Below are positions 1-6,800 of a stretch of DNA of 10,232 bases, one piece after another. A program made the translations under genes and the position numbers. The notes beneath the pieces are model-generated. The model saw only the letters and a list, made by a program, of their open reading frames with translations. It was not told where the DNA came from and searched no databases. The stretch spans positions 1 to 10,232 of the forward strand of contig CALCWL010000143.1 of assembly GCA_937906285.1 (NCBI GenBank), written 5' to 3'. The stretch is from an uncultured Rhodanobacter sp. (GTDB lineage: Bacteria > Pseudomonadota > Gammaproteobacteria > Xanthomonadales > Rhodanobacteraceae). How positions within the stretch are numbered: the stretch's first letter is position 1; each line of letters begins with the position of its first letter.

Positions 1-164
1 GCCAGCGCGACCATCGAGAGATCGAGGTCGACGGTGGGCAGGTGCCAGACGCCGTCGAAGCCGAGGCGGGTGGCGATCACGCCGGTCAGCACCAGCAGCA
101 GGGAGAAGCTGGTGAAGAACTCCACCCTGCCCCAGCTGCCGCTTGCCGGCGTCGGCACGTTCAT
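1..164 (-). CDS. Partial membrane protein of unknown function, N-terminal 54 residues
   Basis: This gene runs off the left edge of the window, so only its first 54 codons are present. The start ATG (164-162) overlaps the serS stop TGA (163-161) as ATGA, which implies translation coupled to serS. The visible protein begins MNVPTPASGSWGRVEFF. It has a short soluble lead, then one clear hydrophobic helix at about residues 16-34 (FFTSFSLLLVLTGVIATR), then a more polar stretch with WHLPTVDLDLS. This fits an integral membrane protein whose first helix lies near the N-terminus. I do not recognise the family. It does not begin like CrcB, the fluoride channel sometimes found near serS. Codon use is GC-rich at third positions, like the neighbours, which supports a real gene. 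The frame is certain; the function is unknown. Confidence 0.72.
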   Translation of the reverse strand, partial: MNVPTPASGSWGRVEFFTSFSLLLVLTGVIATRLGFDGVWHLPTVDLDLSMVAL

Positions 165-1441
165 GCGATGCGGTCGAGCCCGGCCATGTACGGGCGCAGT
201 GCTTCGGGGATGGTGATCGAACCGTCGTCGTTCTGGTTGTTCTCCATCACCGCGATCAGGGTGCGGCCGATGGCGAGGCCGGAGCCGTTCAAGGTGTGGA
301 CGAGTTCGGGCTTGCCGGTTTCCGCGTTGCGTACGCGAGCCTGCAGGCGGCGGGCCTGGAAGTCTTCGCAGTTGGAGCAGCTGGAGATTTCGCGGTAGGT
401 CTGCTGGCTGGGCAGCCACACTTCGAGGTCGTAGGTCTTGGTGGCGCCGAAGCCCATGTCGCCGGTGCACAGGAGCATCTTGCGGTATGGCAGGCCGAGT
501 TTCTGCAGCACGGTTTCGGCGTGGCCGACCATCTCCTCCAGCTGCGCGTAGGACTGGTCGGCGCGGGCGATGTGCACCATCTCGACCTTCTCGAACTGGT
601 GCTGGCGGATCATGCCGCGGGTGTCGCGGCCGTAGCTGCCGGCCTCGGCGCGGAAGCACAGCGTGTGCGCGGTCATGCGCAGCGGCAGCACGTCGGCGTC
701 CTGGATGGTGTCGCGCATCAGGTTGGTCAACGAGACTTCGGCGGTGGGGATCAGGTAGCGTTTGGTCTCGCCCACGTCGGTAGCGAACAGGTCTTCTTCG
801 AACTTCGGCAACTGGCCGGTGCCCTGCATGGTGTCGGCGTTGACGATCACCGGCACGTTGCATTCGAGATAGCCGTGCTCGCCGGTGTGCAGGTCCAGCA
901 TGAACTGGCCGAGCGCGCGATGCAGGTGCGCAAGCTGACCGCGCAGCACGGTGAAGCGCGCGCCGGAGAGCTTGGCGCCGGCGTCGCCGTCGAGCCAGCC
1001 GTGGCGCTCGCCCAGTTCGACGTGGTCCTTCACCGCGAACGCGAACTCGCGCGGCGTGCCCCAGCGGCTGACTTCGACGTTGTCCTTTTCGTCCTTGCCC
1101 AGCGGTACTGACGCGTCCGGAATGTTGGGGATGCCCAGCGCGATCTCGGCAAGTTTCGCCTGCACGTCGCCGAGAGCCTGCTCGTTGGCCTTGAGCTTGT
1201 CGCCGATGCCGGCGACTTCGGCCATCAGCGGGGCCACGTCCTCGCCCCTGGACTTGGCCTGGCCGATCGCCTTGGAGCGCGTGTTGCGCAGGTTCTGCAG
1301 CTCCTGCGTCTCCATCGCCAGCTGCTTGCGCGAACTCTCCAGTGCCTCGATGGCGGCCACGTCCAGCGTGTAGCCGCGGGTTTCGGCGAGGCGCGCGGCA
1401 GTTTCGGCGAGGCGCGAACGCAACAGGGCAGGATCGAGCAT
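161..1441 (-). CDS. serS: Seryl-tRNA synthetase
   Basis: This cytoplasmic class IIa aminoacyl-tRNA synthetase activates serine with ATP and charges tRNA-Ser; in most bacteria it also supplies Ser-tRNA-Sec. The 426-residue length is normal for the family. Residues 1-100 are the charged, Leu/Ala-rich helical arm (antiparallel coiled coil) that grips the long variable arm of tRNA-Ser. The catalytic core shows the serine-site TAE (233-235), class II motif 2 (263-285, beginning FRAEAGSYGRDTRG and ending FEKVEM), the conserved SSCSNCEDFQARR segment (353-365), and motif 3 (384-401, LNGSGLAIGRTLIAVMEN, with the ATP-binding arginine R393). The start at 1441 gives the canonical MLDP opening. The Shine-Dalgarno match is weak (GGAC about 9 nt upstream). 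Its stop overlaps the start of the next gene. An oddity is an exact 7-residue internal duplication near the N-terminus, described in the findings. Confidence 0.98.
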   Translation of the reverse strand: MLDPALLRSRLAETAARLAETRGYTLDVAAIEALESSRKQLAMETQELQNLRNTRSKAIGQAKSRGEDVAPLMAEVAGIGDKLKANEQALGDVQAKLAEIALGIPNIPDASVPLGKDEKDNVEVSRWGTPREFAFAVKDHVELGERHGWLDGDAGAKLSGARFTVLRGQLAHLHRALGQFMLDLHTGEHGYLECNVPVIVNADTMQGTGQLPKFEEDLFATDVGETKRYLIPTAEVSLTNLMRDTIQDADVLPLRMTAHTLCFRAEAGSYGRDTRGMIRQHQFEKVEMVHIARADQSYAQLEEMVGHAETVLQKLGLPYRKMLLCTGDMGFGATKTYDLEVWLPSQQTYREISSCSNCEDFQARRLQARVRNAETGKPELVHTLNGSGLAIGRTLIAVMENNQNDDGSITIPEALRPYMAGLDRIA

Positions 1442-1473
1442 GTGCGAGGTCCGGATGAAGGCTTGAACCGCGA

Positions 1474-1503
1474 ATTATCGCTGCGCGCGACCGGTGGCCG
1501 CAA
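1474..1503 (-). promoter_or_regulatory. Candidate serS promoter
   Basis: On the minus strand a GATAAT -10 (plus positions 1479-1474, five of six consensus bases) is preceded by TTGCGG (1503-1498) at 18-bp spacing. The predicted transcript start near 1467 leaves a leader of about 26 nt before the serS ATG. The -10 is good and the -35 is weak. The -35 lies inside the 7-bp hairpin at 1495-1514. Eye-based call, not tested. Confidence 0.45.
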
Positions 1504-1514
1504 TGAAGCGGCCA
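1495..1514. other. 7-bp hairpin between the 1533-2117 gene and serS
   Basis: TGGCCGC and GCGGCCA form a perfect 7-bp stem around a 6-nt AATGAA loop. The hairpin sits 19 bp past the stop of the upstream gene and overlaps the candidate serS -35. No U-tract follows on the minus strand, so it is not a standard intrinsic terminator. It could be an RNA-stabilising 3' end, a weak terminator, or an operator for a dimeric regulator. Confidence 0.4.
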
Positions 1515-1532
1515 TCCGGCATGTCCGTCGAC

Positions 1533-2117
1533 TTACTCGGTGACGACGCGCGGGCGCTCGCCGCGACCCAGCCACCGCGCCATCGCGGCGCCGGCGAGCA
1601 GCCAGCCGATCAGCTGCTCGGCCAGGGCGGCGAGCGTGAAATCGAGCGGAAAGCGATACCAGTTCCAGTACGGAAGCATGCTGCTGAGCCAGGCAAACAC
1701 GGCCGCCGCCGCGGCGATCGCCACCCGCCGGCGAAAGCCCACCACGGCCAGTCCCATCACGAAGGCCAGTGCCAGCGACGCCAGCGTGTCGGACGCCCAC
1801 TGCCGCCCGATCTGCGGGCCCATCTGCATCATGTCGGTGCCGCGCGGCTGGTAGACGACCCAGGCGTACGGCGAGCGCACGGCCTTGATCGAGTAGGCGC
1901 GCACCACGGCGGCATCGCCCATCTGCTTCGGATCGAGCGAGGGCAGCAGGTACACGCCCGGTTGATCGCCCAGTCCTTCCTGCAGCCCGCTCAGCGCCGC
2001 GTTCTCGTCGAGCGGCTGGTGGATGCCGACACTGCCCAGCCCCAGCGCCATGTGCGCGGCCACGCCCCAGAGGAACATCACGATGCCGCCGATCAGACCC
2101 GCCACCAGTACGCGCAT
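1533..2117 (-). CDS. Putative inner-membrane protein, family not recognised
   Basis: The 194-residue protein has one N-terminal helix (about 3-26), then a soluble, presumably periplasmic loop (about 30-107). Three hydrophobic helices follow at about 109-128, 132-150 and 160-183, and the protein ends in a basic, polar tail. The loop carries a GVYLLPS segment (54-60) and the run SPYAWVVYQPRGTDMM (82-97), the sort of short conserved patches seen in small conserved-hypothetical membrane proteins of proteobacteria. I cannot attach a function. The start is well supported: GGAGG sits 8 nt upstream of the ATG, and a promoter-like pair lies just beyond. It is transcribed toward serS with a 91-bp gap, so it may be a separate unit or may read through into serS. 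It occupies the spot where some relatives carry crcB, but it does not look like CrcB, which is shorter and lacks this large loop. Confidence 0.85.
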   Translation of the reverse strand: MRVLVAGLIGGIVMFLWGVAAHMALGLGSVGIHQPLDENAALSGLQEGLGDQPGVYLLPSLDPKQMGDAAVVRAYSIKAVRSPYAWVVYQPRGTDMMQMGPQIGRQWASDTLASLALAFVMGLAVVGFRRRVAIAAAAAVFAWLSSMLPYWNWYRFPLDFTLAALAEQLIGWLLAGAAMARWLGRGERPRVVTE

Positions 2118-2145
2118 GGTTCATCCCTCCCCGGTTGGTTGAGCC

Positions 2146-2174
2146 AATCTAGGTCGGGAAAGCGCGTGCGGCAA
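2146..2174 (-). promoter_or_regulatory. Candidate promoter for the membrane-protein gene at 1533-2117
   Basis: On the minus strand TTGCCG (2174-2169) and TAGATT (2151-2146) are separated by exactly 17 bp. Each matches four of six sigma-70 consensus bases. The predicted start near 2139 gives a leader of about 22 nt containing the GGAGG ribosome binding site (centred near 2128). The promoter begins about 12 bp past the edge of the REP doublet. Fair candidate by spacing and position only. Confidence 0.45.
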
Positions 2175-2185
2175 GGGCGTACGCG

Positions 2186-2287
2186 GCAGGAGCCCGCTCG
2201 CGGGCGATGCCTTCTGGCTTTTGCGATTCCCTACTCCCTATTCCCTATTCCCGGCATCAAAAGCATCGCCCGCGAGCGGGCTCCTAC
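2186..2287. repeat. REP doublet: two inverted REP palindromes around a heptamer-rich linker
   Basis: Two copies of a 23-bp sequence, 2188-2210 on plus and its exact reverse complement at 2263-2285, face each other. Each copy contains its own small palindrome (GCCCG, loop CTCG, CGGGC). The right copy, read on minus, is preceded so as to start GTAG (2287-2284), the head tetranucleotide typical of REPs mobilised by RAYT transposases. The left copy has GCAG there (2186-2189). The linker holds a degenerate 7-bp tandem repeat (2226-2252, units ATTCCCT, ACTCCCT, ATTCCCT, ATTCCC). The whole block could form one long hairpin in RNA read through from rarA. The TAG of the right-hand GTAG is the rarA stop codon. 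REP identity follows from known Xanthomonadales and Pseudomonas repeat structure; genome-wide copy number was not checked. Confidence 0.85.
2226..2252. repeat. Degenerate heptamer tandem repeat (ATTCCCT units)
   Basis: Almost four units of a 7-bp repeat run ATTCCCT, ACTCCCT, ATTCCCT, ATTCCC within the linker of the REP doublet. The stretch is markedly more pyrimidine-rich and less GC-rich than the surroundings. Similar ATTCCC-type runs are scattered through xanthomonad intergenic regions, from general knowledge. It has no coding role here. Confidence 0.7.
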
Positions 2288-3621
2288 GGGTGGCGGGCTT
2301 TCTCGCGGGCGGCGCGCAGGGCCAGCAGTTTCTCGCGCAGCTGCAGTTCCAGGCCACGTTCGACCGGTTCGTAGAACACGGTGCCTTCGAGGCCGTCGGG
2401 CAGGCATTGCTGGTCCAGCGCGATGCCGCCTTCCGCGTCGTGGTCGTACTGGTAGCCCTTGCCGTAGCCGAGGCCCTTCATCAGTTTGGTGGGCGCGTTG
2501 CGCAAGTGCATCGGCACGTCCAGCGTGCCGCCCTTGCGTACTGCGTCGCGGGCCTTGTTGTAGGCCATGTAGGCGGCGTTGCTCTTGGGCGAGATGGCCA
2601 ACCAGATCGCCAGCTGGGCCAGGCCCAGTTCGCCTTCGGGACTGCCCAGGCGCTCGTAGGTATCCCACGCGTCCAGCGCCATGCGCCAGGCACGCGGCTC
2701 GGCCAAGCCGACATCCTCCACCGCCATGCGGGTCATGCGGCGCGCGAGGTACAGCGGGTCGACGCCGCCGTCGAGCATGCGGCACAGCCAGTACACCGCC
2801 GCGTCGGGATCGGAGGAGCGCACGGATTTGTGCAGCGCCGAGATCTGGTCGTAGAACTGCTCGCCCTGCTTGTCGAAGCGACGGGTGCGGTCGGCCAGCA
2901 CCTGGGTCAGCGTGGCTTCGTCGATGGTGCGTTCGTGAGCCAGCTCGGCAGCGATTTCCAGCAGGGTCAGCGCGCGGCGCACGTCGCCGTCGGCCGCCTG
3001 GGCGATCGACTCCAGCGATGCGTCGGAAACCTGCAGCTGCAGCTCGCCGAGGCCGCGTTCGCTGTCGTTCAATGCGCGCTTGAGCGCCGCGACGATGTCG
3101 GCGGTGGAGACCGGCTCCAGCACGTGCACGCGGCAGCGCGAGAGCAGCGCGGAGTTCAGCTCGAACGAGGGGTTCTCGGTGGTCGCGCCGATGAAGATGA
3201 TCACGCCGCGCTCGATGTGCGGCAGGAACGCATCCTGCTGGGTCTTGTTGAAGCGGTGCACCTCGTCGACGAACAACACCGTGCGGCGGCCCTGGGCGAA
3301 GTTCACCTCGGCCTCGGCCAGCGCCTTGCGCACGTCCGGCAGGCCGGACAGCACGGCGGAGATCGCACGGAAATCCGCCTCGGCGTAGCGCGCCACCAGC
3401 AGCGCCAGCGTGGTCTTGCCGCAGCCGGGCGGGCCCCACAGCACCATCGAGTGGATCTTGCCGGCTTCCAGCGCACGGCGCAGTGCCTGGTTCGGGCCGA
3501 CCAACCGCTGCTGGCCGACGATTTCATCGAGGCTGCGCGGGCGCATGCGTTCGGCCAGCGGCTTGAGCGCGTCGGGTTCGGCGAACAGGCCGGGGCCGGA
3601 CGGGGCAACGGGAGGAGTCAT
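2284..3621 (-). CDS. rarA: Replication-associated recombination protein A (RarA/MgsA), AAA+ ATPase
   Basis: RarA belongs to the clamp-loader-like AAA+ family (MgsA in E. coli, Mgs1/WRNIP1 in eukaryotes). It acts at stalled replication forks, interacting with SSB and opening DNA ends. From the chosen start the protein has 445 residues, close to the usual length. Visible motifs are Walker A GPPGCGKTT (63-71), Walker B VLFVDE (115-120), sensor 1 TTEN (147-150) and the arginine-finger segment SALLSRCR (158-164). They are followed by the lid and the MgsA C-terminal helical domain, which includes YLARRMTRMAVEDVGLA. I chose the ATG at 3621 (MTPPVAPSG) because the family core begins soon after; in-frame ATGs at 3639 and 3675 would add 6 or 18 residues. 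There is no convincing ribosome binding site, and a -10-like TATCAT ends 6 nt before the ATG. The stop codon lies in a REP element. Confidence 0.96.
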   Translation of the reverse strand: MTPPVAPSGPGLFAEPDALKPLAERMRPRSLDEIVGQQRLVGPNQALRRALEAGKIHSMVLWGPPGCGKTTLALLVARYAEADFRAISAVLSGLPDVRKALAEAEVNFAQGRRTVLFVDEVHRFNKTQQDAFLPHIERGVIIFIGATTENPSFELNSALLSRCRVHVLEPVSTADIVAALKRALNDSERGLGELQLQVSDASLESIAQAADGDVRRALTLLEIAAELAHERTIDEATLTQVLADRTRRFDKQGEQFYDQISALHKSVRSSDPDAAVYWLCRMLDGGVDPLYLARRMTRMAVEDVGLAEPRAWRMALDAWDTYERLGSPEGELGLAQLAIWLAISPKSNAAYMAYNKARDAVRKGGTLDVPMHLRNAPTKLMKGLGYGKGYQYDHDAEGGIALDQQCLPDGLEGTVFYEPVERGLELQLREKLLALRAAREKARHP

Positions 3622-3627
3622 GCGCCG

Positions 3628-3633
3628 ATGATA
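3628..3633 (-). promoter_or_regulatory. Possible -10 element for leaderless rarA transcript
   Basis: On the minus strand TATCAT (3633-3628) matches the -10 consensus at five of six positions. Six bases separate it from the ATG at 3621, so transcription would begin at or next to the start codon. No good -35 is visible 16-18 bp upstream. An alternative pair farther out is TGGACA (3706-3701) with GATACC (3684-3679), spaced 16 bp. Both are tentative. Confidence 0.3.
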
Positions 3634-3743
3634 AGGCATGCACCCGCGGCGCCCGCCTGCCGAAACGCGGTGCATGCCGGTATCATGGCGCCGCCCGCGT
3701 TGTCCAGCCGATTCGACCGGGCGCGGCGGGGGACGACCTTAAC

Positions 3744-3836
3744 GTGATCGTGCACGGAATCATCGACCGCACCAAGGAAACCGGGCGCGTGCAGCGGCCC
3801 GGCGCCTTGCCGTGCGGGCACGGGTGGCCGGGGTGA
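3744..3836 (+). CDS. Possible 30-codon leader ORF ahead of the diguanylate cyclase gene
   Basis: A short frame opens with GTG at 3744 and encodes about 30 residues (beginning MIVHGIIDRTKETGRV and ending CGHGWPG). It ends with TGA at 3834-3836. That stop overlaps a GTG at 3833 that is a plausible start for the downstream sensor gene, giving a GTGA junction of the kind seen in coupled translation. A GGGGG run lies about 11 nt before its start, which is a poor spacing. The frame may simply be the non-coding leader; no homology is recognised. Confidence 0.2.
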   Translation: MIVHGIIDRTKETGRVQRPGALPCGHGWPG

Positions 3837-6800
3837 AGCGGCAATCCTCGCGCTGCCCCTGGTGGGGATGGCTGGGTGCGTTGCTGCTGTTGCTCCGGGC
3901 CGGCGCGGGCATGGCCGCGCCGGCCGATCCGTGGGCGCCGTTCGAATCGCCGTGGTTCGACAAGGTATCCAGCGCGGAAGGATTTCCGCCGGCCATCGTC
4001 ACCGCGCTGGCGCAGGATCGCGAAGGCCTGCTGTGGGTGGGCACGATGGTGGGGCTGGCCCGCTACGACGGCTACCGCACCCAGTTGTTCGACATCCGCG
4101 GCGAGCCCGTCAAGGGCCTGCCCGACGCCTACGTGCGCTGTCTGCTGGCCCTGCCGGACGGCGGCATGCTGATCGGCACCAACGCCGGCGGCCTGGTGCG
4201 CTTCGACCCGGCGAGCAACACCTTCCACGTCTATCCCGGCGGCCCGGACGGCATCTCCGACCGCAAGATCTTCGCCCTCGCCGACGACCACGCCGGCGGT
4301 GTGTGGGTGGCCACCGAGCAGGGCCTGGACCATCTCGACCTGCGCAGCAACGCGATCCGCCACGTCGACACCGGCAGCGACACCGCGCCGCGCAACTTCA
4401 GCGTGATGCAGGACCGTGCCGGAGACCTGTGGCTGGGCAACAACGAGGGCCTGTTCGTGCGGCGCGCAGGCAGCGATCGCTTCGAGCGCCCCGCGCGGCC
4501 GGCCGACGATGCGGTGGCCACCGTGCTGGAGAACCAGATCTGGGCCATCGACGAGGACAGCGCTGGTCGCCTGTGGATCGGCAGCGGCCAGGCTGGCGCG
4601 GCATACCGCGACCCGCACGGACACTGGCATCCGGTGCCGGGATTCAGCGGCTATCTCAAGGGCGCCCAGCACGCCACCGTGCGCGACTTCCAAGAGGCCG
4701 CGCCGGGCACCATGTGGATCGCCACCGACGGCAGCGGCGTGCTGGCCTACCGCCCCGGCGACGCCTCGCTGCAGCGGATCGAACACGATCCGGCGGTGCC
4801 CTCGTCGCTGCCCGGCGATGCGGTGCGCGCGTTGCTGCACGACCGCGCCGGCAACCTGTGGGCGGCCACCGACCTAGGCCTGGCCCGCGCCTATCTGGGC
4901 GACCGCGGCGCGTTCTCGGTACTGCCCTCGCCGCTGGAAGCGAACATGCTCAGCGACACCAGCGTGCGCGGCGTCTATGTGGACAGTCGCGGGCTGATCT
5001 GGATCGGCGTGAGTGCCGGGCGCATCGACGTGATCGACCTGCACGCCGGGCAGATGCGTCACCTGCGCCTGGGCGGCACGCAGACGTTGCGCGATGTGCA
5101 GTCCTTCGCCGAGGCCGCGGACGGCTCGATCTGGGTGGGCACCCAGGGCCTGGCGAAAGTGGACCCGCACACGTTCGAGATCAGCTCGTCGGTGCTGCCC
5201 GCACTGGAGAACACGCCGGTGCTGTGCTTGCGCATGGATGGCAATCGCCTGCTGATCGGCACTTATGACGGGCTGTTCCGCTACGACATCACCACCGGTG
5301 TGCTGGACCATGTCCGGCACGATCCCGACGACCCGACCAGTCTGGCCAGCAACACGGTGCGGCAGATCTTAAAGGTCGGCGACGAATGGTGGTACAGCAC
5401 CTCGCGCGGCATCAGCATCGCCCCCGACAGCGGCGCCAGCCGCGGCTTCCGCACGCTTGCCCATCGCGAGGGCGACCCGACCAGCCTGCCCGGCGATTCG
5501 GTGAGCGCGGCAACGCCGGACTCGCAGGGACACGTATGGGTGAGCACCTCCGGCGGCCTGGCCGAAAGCATCGGCAAGGATCCGTGGCGCTTTTCCGGCA
5601 TCGGCGTGGCCGAGGGCCTGCTCAGCGACAAGGTCACCAGCGCGCTCAGCGATGGCCTGGGCCACATCTGGGCCAGCACCTCCAGCGGCGTCGCGCGCGT
5701 CGATGCCGGCAGCCACGCGGTGCGCAACCTGAGCTCGCGCGACGGCCTGCACATCCGCAGCTACCACTATGCCGACGCCGCCGCCCGCGCGCCCGACGGC
5801 GCGCTGTTGTTCGGTGGCCTGGGCGGTCTGACGGTGATCCGGCCGACCATCCAGATCGACGACAACGACGACGCCCCGCTGGCGATCACCCAAGCGGTGC
5901 TCGGTACGCGGGCGCTGCCGTTCGGCAGGCTGCCGCATGACGGCGACACGATCACGCTGGACGAGCGCAACCGCAACCTGCGCGTGGACTTCTCCCTGCT
6001 GGATTACCGCTCCCCCGGCGAAACCTCATACAGCTATCGCATGACCGGCCTGGACGACGACTGGGTCGACATCCCGGCCGGCGCCAAGCCCGGCGCGAAC
6101 TACACCAACCTCGCCCACGGGGACTACGTGTTGTATCTGCGCGCCAGTACGCAGGGCATGCATCCGCGCACGGTCGAAAGCCGCCTGCTGGTGACGGTCG
6201 CTCCGCGCTGGTATGAAACCTGGTACAGCAAGCTGGCAGCGGTCGCGCTGCTGATCGGCCTGGTGGTGCTGCTGGTGCATCTGCGCACGCTCTATCTGCG
6301 CCGGCAGGCGCTGCAGTTGCAGCAACAGATCAACGAACACACGCGCGACCTGCGCGCCGCCAACCGGCGCCTGGACGAACTGGCCAGCACCGACGGGCTC
6401 ACCGGCATCTACAACCGGCGCCGCTTCCTGGAGCTGGCCCAGCTGGAATGCGAGCGGTCGCGGGAGCAATCCATCTGCATCGCGCTGTTCGACCTGGACC
6501 GCTTCAAGCAGATCAACGACATCCACGGCCACCTCGCCGGCGACGCCGTGATCCGCGGCGCGGTGGCGGTGATCCAGCGCCATTGCCGCCAGGGCGACCT
6601 GCTCGGACGCTACGGCGGCGAGGAGTTCGTGCTGTGCCTGCCCGACACCAGCGTGGACCAGGCCAGCGAGATCGCCGAGCGCATCTGCGCGGCCATGGCC
6701 GGCACCGCCGTGAGCTATCAAGATCGCCCAATCCAGGTCACCGTGAGCATCGGCGTCACCGCGCTGCGGCCGGGCGAATCCATCGAGCAGTGGCTGTCGC

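Noticed and set aside
143..1111. Plus-strand open frame of about 322 codons opposite serS
   Set aside because: It lies fully antisense to well-supported serS, has biased Ala/Gly/Val/His composition, and shows no recognisable motif.
1533..2117. crcB (fluoride channel) identity for the gene between rarA and serS
   Set aside because: CrcB is about 125 residues with a Gly-rich start and four evenly spaced helices. This protein is 194 residues with an approximately 80-residue loop after its first helix.
2186..2287. CRISPR-like or intrinsic terminator interpretation of the inverted repeats
   Set aside because: There are only two copies, in inverted orientation, with no further spacers. Neither arm is followed by a U-tract, so REP doublet is the better description.
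1494..3083. Plus-strand open frame of about 529 codons spanning two minus-strand genes and the REP doublet
   Set aside because: It crosses the membrane-protein gene, the intergenic repeat and part of rarA, and its Arg/Pro/Cys-rich product is a high-GC artefact.
2221..3747. Long plus-strand open frame (about 508 codons) opposite rarA
   Set aside because: The minus strand encodes RarA with all AAA+ motifs. The plus-strand product is a His/Val/Arg/Gln-rich translation typical of antisense frames in high-GC DNA, and it runs through the REP repeat.
3683..4840. Minus-strand open frame of about 385 codons opposite the sensor gene
   Set aside because: It mirrors the propeller-coding region; its repetitive HRI/AGAQ composition is the complement of the blade repeats rather than a protein family.
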